64,000 nucleotides of DNA from Pantoea rwandensis (GTDB lineage Bacteria > Pseudomonadota > Gammaproteobacteria > Enterobacterales > Enterobacteriaceae): NCBI RefSeq assembly GCF_002095475.1, contig NZ_MLFR01000008.1:1-64000 (forward strand), in the 5' to 3' direction. A model generated the notes under the pieces. The model made no database searches. It saw nothing but the letters and a program-made list of their open reading frames with translations, and was not told the origin of the DNA. Each line of letters begins with the position of its first letter. The stretch's first letter is position 1. Below, one piece after another: positions 37,373-45,396 of the stretch. A program made the position numbers and the translations under genes.

Positions 37373-39490
37373 TTACTCACTGTGTCCGGTCAATCTCTGC
37401 GATACTGCCTGCGGCGCAATCGCTAGCGTGTTGCCATTCCCACCGGCGTTTTTCAGATTATCCGCAAGCTTGCGCATCATCAGCGCATTGTCACGCGCAT
37501 AAGGTGACGACTGAATCTGTTGATCCAACAACTGGCTGAGATGCCAGTCCAACTGTTGTAAATCTCGAGCATTAACATCTGCTGGCAAATTGCGCTGTAG
37601 GTTTTGCATCAGCCAGCCTCGTAGAAATTCACCATCATAATTACGCGGTTGATACAGCATTTGATAGGCGCGCAAGGCATTGCGGCTGTACTCATTGTCG
37701 TCACCGGGATCGTCACGCAGCAAATTGGTAATCTGCTGGGCAACGCGGGGTAACAGCAGTGACTTAAGCGCATTTTGATAAAGCACCCATGCTGCATCGC
37801 TGACCTGGTTGCCACGATACAAGCCCACGCGCATGGTAAGCGGTGGATTGTCGAGAGAAAAACGGTCCGACAGCGGCAGTTTTACCAAGTTATTTAAGAA
37901 GGGTAGCAGATCAAAAATATTATCGGCTGGCTGATGTAATACCTGCTGACTTTGCAGCGTGATCGGGCTTATACGCGCGGAAACCTGATTGAGATAGTGC
38001 TGGTTCTGGAGGTAGCTGGCGAGCCATAACCCTGACAGCAATAACAAGGCGCCCGTTAGTGCGCCATACCCGATCCAATGAAACAGGCGGTTGCGGTACT
38101 CCCAGTGACGATTACTGCCCGCCAGGCCGCTCTCACGAAATACCAGGTCACTAAGCAGATCGCGAATAAAGAAACTCTGGACTTTGTTGCCGGGAATAGG
38201 ATTGTGACGGGTTACGCTATCCCAAGTGGCGAAACTGTTCTCCCCGGTGTGCGGTAACTGTAGCTTACGATTGAGTTCGCCCATGATACGGTCGAAGGGT
38301 AAACCCTCCTGGGTGCCACTGGTAAAGAACAGACCGCGCGCCGACCAGGCAATCTCATCCTCGTGGCGGGAAAACACCACATCAAGATACTCATTTAACA
38401 ATGGGCGCAGCGAGCTAAACTCCTGAGGGAAGAGAAAACTGTCGGCGCGTTGGGTGAGGTCGCGTTCACTCGACATCACACCCGCGAGCTGCTGCTGTAA
38501 ACGCTGTTCTAAATGCTGATATTGTTGATTGAAACTGTTGTGCCAGTCGTCCTTACGCGGTTTACCAGGTTCCCATGGGAAGGTGAATCCCCAAATGGCG
38601 TCGCGTTGCGGTTTGCTCAAGCCGGCATTGAAGCTCATAAAACCTTTGAGTAAGTCGGTTTTGGTGACCATGACGTACACAGGGAAATGGATGCCCGTTT
38701 GCTGGTGCAGTTCCTGCATTCGGGCGCGCAGCGCACTGGCTTGGGCATGACGCGCTTCGGCGGAGTCTGTTAACAGGTCTGCCACGCTGATGGTCATGAT
38801 GACGCCGTTTATCGGCTGGCGTGTGCGATAGCGCTTCAGCAGATTAATAAAACTCTGCCACTCCGCGCCGTCGCGCACGCGCTGACTCTCCTGCAAGGCA
38901 TAACGGCCAGCCGTATCGATTAATACTGCGCTATCGGTAAACCACCAGTCGCAGTGGCGCGTGCCGCCCACTCCCCGAATCGCTGCTTTACCCAAACTGT
39001 CAGTGAGGGGGAATTCCAGTCCGGCATTGAGTAACGCGGTGGTCTTTCCGGCGCCTGGAGCTCCCATGATCACGTACCACGGAAGCTGATAGAGGTAGTG
39101 GCTTTGAAAACGAGCCAGCCAGCTTTGCTGATGGCGACGACCAAATTGGGTGCGTTTCAGACGCAAGGCGGCTTCACTAAAGCGCTGCGCCAGTAACGTA
39201 TCGGTGGCTTGGCGATCGGATAACTCTTCACTGCTCATCTCCTGCAGACGATTAAGCAGTTTGCTGTTAAACCAGCCTCGCCAGATTGCGGGAATAAACT
39301 GGAACAGTACCCAGCAGAAAAGCAGCAAGCCCACGACGATTTGACGCGGAAAAACAGGCTCAAGTGGGCGGGTATCTCCCCAGCTCCACAAAGGCCCCAG
39401 CATCCAGAGCACGCAGCTCAGTGCCGTGACGCCAATCAGGCTCCACAGTAAACGATGGGTTAAAAGGTGTTGCAGCGATGCGCGCATCAC
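37373..39490 (-). CDS. tssM: TssM/IcmF-like protein, short form lacking the C-terminal periplasmic domain
   Basis: A 705-residue inner-membrane protein. Two N-terminal helices (LLWSLIGVTALSCVLWMLGP and IVVGLLLFCWVLFQFI) precede a cytoplasmic NTPase with Walker A GAPGAGKTT, IDTAGRY and the NKxD-like TKTD. A third helix (YGALTGALLLLSGLWLASYL) lies near residue 480. Known TssM proteins are about 1,100-1,200 residues, with a long periplasmic part that binds TssJ; here only about 200 residues follow helix 3. The tidy junction to tagF (14 bp with a good ribosome-binding site) argues for a stable short form rather than a fresh break. It should pair with TssL encoded just upstream. Confidence 0.85.
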   Translation of the reverse strand: MMRASLQHLLTHRLLWSLIGVTALSCVLWMLGPLWSWGDTRPLEPVFPRQIVVGLLLFCWVLFQFIPAIWRGWFNSKLLNRLQEMSSEELSDRQATDTLLAQRFSEAALRLKRTQFGRRHQQSWLARFQSHYLYQLPWYVIMGAPGAGKTTALLNAGLEFPLTDSLGKAAIRGVGGTRHCDWWFTDSAVLIDTAGRYALQESQRVRDGAEWQSFINLLKRYRTRQPINGVIMTISVADLLTDSAEARHAQASALRARMQELHQQTGIHFPVYVMVTKTDLLKGFMSFNAGLSKPQRDAIWGFTFPWEPGKPRKDDWHNSFNQQYQHLEQRLQQQLAGVMSSERDLTQRADSFLFPQEFSSLRPLLNEYLDVVFSRHEDEIAWSARGLFFTSGTQEGLPFDRIMGELNRKLQLPHTGENSFATWDSVTRHNPIPGNKVQSFFIRDLLSDLVFRESGLAGSNRHWEYRNRLFHWIGYGALTGALLLLSGLWLASYLQNQHYLNQVSARISPITLQSQQVLHQPADNIFDLLPFLNNLVKLPLSDRFSLDNPPLTMRVGLYRGNQVSDAAWVLYQNALKSLLLPRVAQQITNLLRDDPGDDNEYSRNALRAYQMLYQPRNYDGEFLRGWLMQNLQRNLPADVNARDLQQLDWHLSQLLDQQIQSSPYARDNALMMRKLADNLKNAGGNGNTLAIAPQAVSQRLTGHSE

Positions 39491-40701
39491 TGACCTCCCG
39501 GATGATTGCCAAGGGTTTCCGGTGCCGCAAACAGGGTGATTTCGACACGCCGATTGCGTGCCCGGTTTTCATTGCTGTCATTGGGCAGCAGGGGATTACT
39601 GTCACCACGGCCTTCTGCCTTCACACTGTGTCCCTCGGCAAGTTGTGGATTCAGTAACTGCGTGACGGCACGAGCGCGGGCAAAGGAGAATTCATAGCTG
39701 GAGGCAAATCGACCATCGACGGGGCTGTTATCGGTATACACCGAGACTAAAACGGTCCCTTTCACTGTCTTCATCGCGCTGGCAACATGCGCCAACAGCG
39801 CACGTCCGACCTGATTGACCACGGTGCCATCGGCAGAAAACAGCTTGTCAGCGGGGATGATCACTTTGCTACCAAATGCGCCGTCGCTCACCTCCAGTTG
39901 TCCAGCGGCGATCACATCGTTTAGACGTTGGTGGAGATCGAGCAATGCCTGTGGAGAAGTGGGGCGACGTCCCGGCATGATTTGCGGCAAAGGTGTTTGA
40001 TAGATGGCGCGCAGCAGTGGTTCAGCCGCATTGCCAAGCCGCCAGTTCAGACCGCTGTAGATCAAGCAGGCGATCAAGGTGGCTAAGGTGGCACAAGCCC
40101 ACAGCGGCACCATCGGACGCGTCAGGCTGCTCACCAGTGGATGGACTTCTACCAATGGCGTGGCAGGATTAGCGGTGGAAGGCCGCGTTTCCTGAATGAG
40201 TTGCGCCAGGCGTTTACGAATGCCTTCACACTGGGCGCGCCCACTCTCACTGCCACGGTAACGGCCTTCATACCCCAGCAGCAGGCAGTAGTGGATGACT
40301 TCCAGCAGCCACAGATGTTGTTGTGGGCTTTGTGAAACGCGTGAGAGCAGCTGGAACACCTTTTCACCGCCCCAGCTTTCATTATGAAAGGTCACCAGCA
40401 TGCCGTTACCGGACCAAACTCCTCGTGTGCCCCATGGTGTCTGGGCGGCAGCCTCATCTAACACACTGCAAAGGCAATAACGGGCACCAATGATCATCTC
40501 AAAGGGTAACCCGGCTTGCTTGCAGCGTTGTTCAAATTGGCGAATTTCTTCGATCAACAGCTGGCGCAAACCGGCGGGATCGTCATGCGTGGCAGCCTGC
40601 CGTATACGTACAACGGCATTCAGAATAGGTGCAGCGGCATTAAGCAAAAGGTTATCGTTGCCCGCGACAATGCCATCGCGTGCAACAGAATCCTGGGTCA
40701 T
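39487..40701 (-). CDS. tssL: TssL (DotU) with OmpA-like peptidoglycan-binding domain
   Basis: A 404-residue type VI membrane-complex protein. Residues about 20-190 are the cytoplasmic DotU domain (RYCLCSVLDEAAAQTPWG, HNESWGGEKVFQLL, YCLLLGYEGRYRG). One transmembrane helix lies near 212-232 (WACATLATLIACLIYSGL). The C-terminal part, from about 275, is an OmpA-like domain (VYTDNSPVDGRFASSYEFSF, then AEGRGDSNPLLPNDSNENRA), which binds peptidoglycan. The stop overlaps tssM by 4 bp. The protein appears complete and would anchor the complex to the cell wall. Confidence 0.92.
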   Translation of the reverse strand: MTQDSVARDGIVAGNDNLLLNAAAPILNAVVRIRQAATHDDPAGLRQLLIEEIRQFEQRCKQAGLPFEMIIGARYCLCSVLDEAAAQTPWGTRGVWSGNGMLVTFHNESWGGEKVFQLLSRVSQSPQQHLWLLEVIHYCLLLGYEGRYRGSESGRAQCEGIRKRLAQLIQETRPSTANPATPLVEVHPLVSSLTRPMVPLWACATLATLIACLIYSGLNWRLGNAAEPLLRAIYQTPLPQIMPGRRPTSPQALLDLHQRLNDVIAAGQLEVSDGAFGSKVIIPADKLFSADGTVVNQVGRALLAHVASAMKTVKGTVLVSVYTDNSPVDGRFASSYEFSFARARAVTQLLNPQLAEGHSVKAEGRGDSNPLLPNDSNENRARNRRVEITLFAAPETLGNHPGGQ

Positions 40702-40786
40702 TAAATCTCGATTTTCCTGGCAATAGCGCTATCTGCAGTCCACAGCAAGCGACCTTTCTGCGGACAATCTGCGCCGTATTGCATTC

Positions 40787-41275
40787 TCAGTCTAGGATCC
40801 AGGTCGCGGTGTCATTGGTGCGACAGGCTTTGCTGGCGCCTCCAACGGCCACACAGACCTGTTTGCTGCGGCGGGGGCGTGGACGATCGCTACGCACGGT
40901 GGCGTCGTAACGGCTGCTTTCGACCCCGGCTTTCGGCGGAATATAGCCAATCAACTGTCCATTCGGTTCGTCAGCAATAGCGAGCCAGCTGTGCTCCACA
41001 CGGCCAAGCACTTCAAATGATTTAGCGTTATCGAGATAACGCACGATTTTGCCGCTGTAATCCGGTGTGGTCATCACGGATGCAGCATAGAGTGCGCGAA
41101 AATTTTCATTAACCGGCGTGAACTCGCCTGGTGCTGCCACCGCATTGCGGTGAACCAGTTTGACGCCATTAACCTCACTGGTTACCAACGTGTCATCAGT
41201 AACGGGCGCTGTTGGCGCTTTACAACCCGCCAACGTTAACACTGCCAGCAGGGTTAGCACGAGACTCTTATTCAC
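40787..41275 (-). CDS. SH3-like lipoprotein at the head of the type VI-like operon
   Basis: A 162-residue lipoprotein: VNKSLVLTLLAVLTLAGC-K gives a clear lipobox. The mature part contains a bacterial SH3-like stretch (IVRYLDNAKSFEVLGRV, SWLAIADEPNGQLIGYIPP) and a basic segment SDRPRPRRSKQ. I prefer GTG 41275, six bases after GAGG, over the ATG one codon earlier. It occupies the position where complete type VI loci often encode the outer-membrane lipoprotein TssJ, but it does not look like the transthyretin-like TssJ fold. It starts 86 bp upstream of tssL on the same strand. Confidence 0.75.
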   Translation of the reverse strand: MNKSLVLTLLAVLTLAGCKAPTAPVTDDTLVTSEVNGVKLVHRNAVAAPGEFTPVNENFRALYAASVMTTPDYSGKIVRYLDNAKSFEVLGRVEHSWLAIADEPNGQLIGYIPPKAGVESSRYDATVRSDRPRPRRSKQVCVAVGGASKACRTNDTATWILD

Positions 41276-41761
41276 CATGAACCTCAAGTTTCATCAGATT
41301 AGCTGCAGATTAATAGGTGGCACACGCGATTGAAGCGGGCAGATCAAGCAGCAAGAAAGCCATCAAAAAATAGTCAGATTACAGAAAGATAGTGCTGTGC
41401 TCAGTCTACCTAAGACTTTTGAGAATTCAATCCATTGCACTGGGGTAAATCCCGTGCTACCGGGCAAAAATGCAGCGAGAGGGAAGGATAAAAAAAGCGC
41501 GCTGGGAGTGATAGATAAGCTGCATTAACTTATTCAGCAGCTGATGAAATCAACTCGGGCGATAAAGCAATTTCCGGCTTAGCCTCGTTCATGAAAATAA
41601 TAAAATTTATTAATGTATTGTGAGAATCGAAAAAAGATTGCGCGAGTAAACAATTTTATGACTTTCGGATTTTCCGTGAGCTTTACCACCCGTTTAAAAC
41701 CGAGTTCGGCACGGCTTTTGCTTAATCTTAGCTATTCATTGAATTGATTGCGGGGGAAGCA
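41276..41761 (+). promoter_or_regulatory. Intergenic region with sigma-54 promoter of nasR
   Basis: These 486 bp separate the divergent type VI-like operon and nasR. CGGCACG-N4-TTGCT at 41707-41722 matches the sigma-54 consensus TGGCACG-N4-TTGCW except for its first base, placing a start near 41732, 30 bp before the nasR ATG. GCAC at 41437 and GTGC at 41454 form a loose palindrome, but the 13-base gap is too long for NtrC. The rest is AT-rich and shows no gene. Confidence 0.7.
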
Positions 41762-42982
41762 ATGAGCCGAGCTTTGGAATATTTACGCGCAAGTCGCGCC
41801 AGCGAGATCGCCAGCCTGCAGAGATTGTTGCACACGGGCGAACAGATTCTTGCACTCAGCGAATTGATTCATGTGTTACAGCGTGAGCGCGGAGCCAGCA
41901 ACATCTGGTTGTGCTCTGCCGGTCGGTTATTTGGTGATGAACTTGAACTACGCGCGCAGGAGGTCCAGCAACGGCAACAGGCCGCTATCAATATGTTACC
42001 GCAGGCAGTGGCGCAACCCGGTTACAGTCGTTTTTGCATGCTGATTGCTGTGGCGTTGCAGGCATTGGAGAGTTTGCCTGCGCTTCGCCAACAGGTGCAC
42101 GGCCAAAAATGCAGTCACGCTCAGGCAATGGACGCGTTCAATCATATCATCCGTACTTTACTCAACCTGGTGTTTGAAGCGGCCGACACGGCGAGCGAAC
42201 CGGAAATTTCCCGCGCCCTGATCGCTCTCTTCAGCTTTATGCAGGGGAAAGAGTTAGCTGGGCAGGAGAGAGCCACAGGATCGGCAGGCTTTGCCGCGGG
42301 CACATTTACGCCCATGCAGCGCCAGCGTATTCAGGTGTTGATTGCTGCTCAGGAGCAGAGCTTTACGACGTTCAGCCAATTCGCCGATGCCCGCAATCTA
42401 CAAAGCTGGCAGGCGATGGCGGATGCCGGCAGTCAGATCGAGCGGCTACGACGCATTGCCTGCACCGATGCGCATTGCGGTGAAGATGGTGTACTGCATT
42501 GGTTCACTCTGCTGAGCGAACGTCTTGATCATATGAAGCAGATAGAAGATGCGTTGTGCAGCACATTAATGCACTGCTGCGAGCGGGCGATTGCCGCCAG
42601 CGAACAAGTGGAACTGCAACAACTGGCGCATCAGGAAGAGGCGAGTTTCTCTCTCTATGTGGCGGGGGCAAGCTGGCTGGATGGGCAGGAAAACACGCTC
42701 AGCAGCAGTGGCCTGGCCCCACAGCTGGGTCGCTCGGTGTTATCGATGATTGGTGAGCAGGCCCAGCGCTTGCAAGCGCAGGCCGATGAGCTTGCCACCA
42801 TGCGTGCCGCGCTGGATGAACGCAAAATTATCGATCAGGCCAAAAGCTGGCTCATGCAGCAGCACGGTTTTAGTGAACAGGATGCATGGCAGGCGCTGCG
42901 CAAAAGCGCGATGAATCAAAACAAACGCATGCTGGATATTGCTCAGGCGGTTCTTGCCGTGGCAGCGACTTTAAAGTCATAA
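41762..42982 (+). CDS. nasR: Nitrate/nitrite-responsive antiterminator NasR
   Basis: A 406-residue RNA-binding regulator. The N-terminal and middle parts form a nitrate/nitrite-sensing NIT domain (SELIHVLQRERGASNIWLCS, and FSFMQGKELAGQERATG for the ligand region). The C-terminal ANTAR domain (IIDQAKSWLMQQHGFSEQDA, ending KRMLDIAQAVLAVA) binds paired hexaloop RNA hairpins. ATG 41762 follows GGGGGAA; the frame is open six codons further. The target is the leader just downstream at 43137-43222. A sigma-54 promoter precedes the gene. In Klebsiella, NasR with nitrate or nitrite permits readthrough into nasF. Confidence 0.95.
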   Translation: MSRALEYLRASRASEIASLQRLLHTGEQILALSELIHVLQRERGASNIWLCSAGRLFGDELELRAQEVQQRQQAAINMLPQAVAQPGYSRFCMLIAVALQALESLPALRQQVHGQKCSHAQAMDAFNHIIRTLLNLVFEAADTASEPEISRALIALFSFMQGKELAGQERATGSAGFAAGTFTPMQRQRIQVLIAAQEQSFTTFSQFADARNLQSWQAMADAGSQIERLRRIACTDAHCGEDGVLHWFTLLSERLDHMKQIEDALCSTLMHCCERAIAASEQVELQQLAHQEEASFSLYVAGASWLDGQENTLSSSGLAPQLGRSVLSMIGEQAQRLQAQADELATMRAALDERKIIDQAKSWLMQQHGFSEQDAWQALRKSAMNQNKRMLDIAQAVLAVAATLKS

Positions 42983-42998
42983 CCCTAAATAGGTAGTT

Positions 42999-43035
42999 GC
43001 ACAAAGCCTGTGCGTATTGTGCGTCAGGGCAGTGC
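42999..43035 (+). promoter_or_regulatory. Candidate NtrC enhancer sites upstream of nasF
   Basis: GCAC-N7-GTGC at 42999-43013 is a perfect core of an NtrC site. A weaker GCGT-N7-GTGC follows at 43021-43035. The two are exactly 22 bp apart, about two helical turns, and lie 63-99 bp upstream of the sigma-54 -24 element. This arrangement is typical of an NtrC enhancer. Confidence 0.65.
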
Positions 43036-43097
43036 AAATCAGCGTGATATCGACCAGCACAGAAGCCAGCACCCTGAAATAGCGGTGATTTTATTTT

Positions 43098-43113
43098 GGC
43101 ACAGGCTTTGCAA
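43098..43113 (+). promoter_or_regulatory. Sigma-54 promoter of the nasF operon
   Basis: TGGCACA-N4-TTGCA matches the -24/-12 consensus of sigma-54 promoters with GG and GC at the required spacing. Transcription should begin near 43124-43126, giving a leader of about 115 bases before nasF. Klebsiella nasF is likewise driven by sigma-54 and NtrC. Confidence 0.8.
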
Positions 43114-43136
43114 TACCTTACAGACATTGCGCATTT

Positions 43137-43222
43137 GTTTCGCCAACGGCGGTGAAGCGAGTGCTTTGGATAAAGGCGTCCGGCCCCATGTTTTAACGAC
43201 ATGCGGGAGGACGCCTTTTTTT
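43137..43222 (+). promoter_or_regulatory. ANTAR-type antitermination leader and terminator of nasF
   Basis: Two hairpins have the ANTAR signature of a hexaloop with A at position 1 and G at position 4. P1 has loop AACGGC (43145-43150) on stem TTCGCC/GGTGAA. P2 has loop AAAGGC (43172-43177) on stem TTGGAT/GTCCGG with three wobbles. The terminator stem AAAGGCGTCC (43172-43181) pairs with GGACGCCTTT (43209-43218) and is followed by seven T. The P2 loop and 3' arm are the terminator's 5' arm, so NasR binding P1-P2 should block termination. The terminator ends about 20 bp before nasF. Confidence 0.88.
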
Positions 43223-43242
43223 ATTTCTTTTTTGGGATGCGC

Positions 43243-44499
43243 ATGATGAGCAAAACGCGGTTTTCGGTTTCACGTCGTCAGTTCCTGCTGGGCAGTGCGG
43301 TGGTCAGTGGCAGTTATTTGCTGCCGGGATTACGAAACGCGGTGTGGGCAGCCGGTTCTGATGCGCCAGAAAAAAGCAGCGTTCGCGTTGGCTTTATTCC
43401 GCTCACAGACTGCGCACCGGTGGTGATGGCGTCAGTGAAAGGCTTTGACAAAAAATACGGACTCACACTGCAACCCAGTAAAGAAGCCAGTTGGGCGGCA
43501 GTACGCGACAAACTGACAGCAGGTGAACTGGATGCCGCGCATGCCCTGTACGGCATGATCTACGGCTTACAGTTGGGTGTGGCAGGGCCACAGCACGACA
43601 TGGCCAACCTGATGACGTTGAATAACAACGGACAGGCCATCACCTTGGCCAATCAGTTAAAAGAACAAAAGGTCACGGACGCGGTTGGCCTGCAAAAGCT
43701 GATAGCCAGCCAGGCAAAGGGGACTTACACCTTTGCGCACACTTTTCCCACCAGTACGCATGCCATGTGGCTTTACTACTGGCTGGCAAATGCCGGTATC
43801 GACCCGTTTGAGGATGTACGTACCGTTGTGGTGCCGCCACCGCAGATGGTGATGAACATGAAAATGGGCAATATGAGCGGCTTCTGCGTGGGCGAGCCAT
43901 GGAACCAGCGAGCCATCAGCGACAACATCGGTTTTACCGCCACTACCACTCAGCAGATTTGGCCCGATCATCCAGAGAAAATCCTCGCCACCCGTGCGCA
44001 ATGGGTGCAAGAGAACCCAAACACCGCGCGGGCAATGACTGCAGCGGTACTGGAAGCCGCACGTTGGATCGATGCTTCCGATGAAAACCGCAAAGAGACG
44101 GCCGCCGTATTAGCCGGGCGGGCGTGGATCAACACCAAAGTTGAAACCCTGGAAGGACGTATGCTCGGTCGTTACGAGAATGGATTGGGCCAGAGCTGGC
44201 AGGACGCACACGCGATGCGCTTCTACCACGATGGCGAGGTGAGTTTCCCATGGATCTCTGACGGCATGTGGTTCCTGACGCAGATGAAGCGCTGGGGCAT
44301 GGTGAAAACCGCGCCAGATTACGCCGCCGTCGCCCGCCAGATCAATCGCATCGACATCTATAAAAACGCTGCCAGCGCGGTGGGCGGGGTCTCCATACCC
44401 GCCAGCGAAATGCGTAGCAGCACGCTTATCGACGGCAAAGTGTGGGATGGCAGCAACCCCGCCGCGTATGCCGACAGTTTCGCCATCAAACGTAGTTAA
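43243..44499 (+). CDS. nasF: Nitrate/nitrite ABC substrate-binding protein NasF
   Basis: A 418-residue periplasmic nitrate-binding protein of the NrtA/CmpA family. The N-terminus has a twin-arginine export motif (SVSRRQFLLGSAVVSG), so it is likely exported folded by Tat. Family segments are RVGFIPLTDCAPVVMASVKG, FPTSTHAMWLYYWLANAGI and NMKMGNMSGFCVGEPWNQRA. The start is one of three clustered ATGs (43237, 43243, 43246); GGGA lies just upstream. It is the first gene of the nas operon, controlled by the attenuator immediately before it. Confidence 0.94.
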   Translation: MMSKTRFSVSRRQFLLGSAVVSGSYLLPGLRNAVWAAGSDAPEKSSVRVGFIPLTDCAPVVMASVKGFDKKYGLTLQPSKEASWAAVRDKLTAGELDAAHALYGMIYGLQLGVAGPQHDMANLMTLNNNGQAITLANQLKEQKVTDAVGLQKLIASQAKGTYTFAHTFPTSTHAMWLYYWLANAGIDPFEDVRTVVVPPPQMVMNMKMGNMSGFCVGEPWNQRAISDNIGFTATTTQQIWPDHPEKILATRAQWVQENPNTARAMTAAVLEAARWIDASDENRKETAAVLAGRAWINTKVETLEGRMLGRYENGLGQSWQDAHAMRFYHDGEVSFPWISDGMWFLTQMKRWGMVKTAPDYAAVARQINRIDIYKNAASAVGGVSIPASEMRSSTLIDGKVWDGSNPAAYADSFAIKRS

Positions 44500-44510
44500 G
44501 TGAGGTCAGC

Positions 44511-45386
44511 ATGAAATCTGAAGCCCGCACGCTAAAACCTGCGACCGAGTTAGTCGTTCAACCCGCGCAGGTGATTGCGCTCAACGTGCAGCAGAAACAC
44601 CGTGCTCGCCAGCGCTGGCTGCGGCCGCTGTTGCAGCGGCTGATCCCGGCGAGTTGTGGCGTGATTTTGCTGCTGTTTGTCTGGCAACTGGCCTCGATGT
44701 GGAGCAAGGGTTTTCCAACGCCATTTGCCACCTGGCAGGCCGCGATAACGCTGTTCGCCGATCCCTTCTACAACAACGGCCCCAATGACCAAGGCATCGG
44801 CTGGAACGTCTTGGCCTCATTGCAGCGTGTGGCCGTGGGCTTTGGGCTGGCAGCTTTAATCGGTATCCCGGCGGGATTCCTAATTGGGCGTTTCACCTTC
44901 GTGGCACGCATGTTCAATCCGATCATCGCGTTGTTACGCCCAGTGAGTCCGCTGGCGTGGTTGCCGATTGGTCTGCTGCTGTTTCAACGGGCAGAGCCCG
45001 CCTCCAGCTGGACCATCTTTATCTGTTCCATCTGGCCGATGGTGATCAACACCGCCGAAGGCGTGCAGCGCATCCCACAGGATTACCTCAACGTGGCGCG
45101 TGTCCTGCGTCTTAACGAATGGACGGTGATGCGCCGCATTCTGTTTCCTGCCGTGCTGCCTGCCGTGCTCACGGGGATGCGCTTGTCGATGGGCATTGCC
45201 TGGCTGGTGATTGTCGCCGCCGAGATGCTGACGGGAGGCTTGGGTATTGGCTTCTGGATCTGGAACGAGTGGAACAACCTCAACGTCGAAAACATCCTGA
45301 TTGCCATCGTGTTGATTGGCGTTATCGGGCTACTGCTGGAGCAGGCACTGATGCTGCTGGCGCGCCGTTTTAGCTGGGATAAATAA
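44511..45386 (+). CDS. nasE: Nitrate ABC transporter permease NasE
   Basis: A 291-residue inner-membrane permease of the NrtB type. About six hydrophobic helices follow a polar N-terminus of about 45 residues. PVSPLAWLPIGLLLFQRAEP and the EAA loop region DYLNVARVLRLNEWTVMRRI are characteristic, as is MGIAWLVIVAAEMLTGGLGI near the end. It starts 12 bp after nasF and precedes nasD by 10 bp. Confidence 0.93.
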   Translation: MKSEARTLKPATELVVQPAQVIALNVQQKHRARQRWLRPLLQRLIPASCGVILLLFVWQLASMWSKGFPTPFATWQAAITLFADPFYNNGPNDQGIGWNVLASLQRVAVGFGLAALIGIPAGFLIGRFTFVARMFNPIIALLRPVSPLAWLPIGLLLFQRAEPASSWTIFICSIWPMVINTAEGVQRIPQDYLNVARVLRLNEWTVMRRILFPAVLPAVLTGMRLSMGIAWLVIVAAEMLTGGLGIGFWIWNEWNNLNVENILIAIVLIGVIGLLLEQALMLLARRFSWDK

Positions 45387-45396
45387 GGAGTCCACT

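Noticed and set aside
41437..41457. GCAC...GTGC palindrome as an NtrC site for nasR
   Set aside because: The gap is 13 bases instead of the 7 needed for the NtrC core; kept only as an unexplained dyad.
42999..43113. Long-range pairing between GCACAAAGCCTGTGC and GGCACAGGCTTTG
   Set aside because: The right arm is the sigma-54 promoter and lies upstream of the transcript start, so no RNA hairpin can form; the left arm is better read as an NtrC site.
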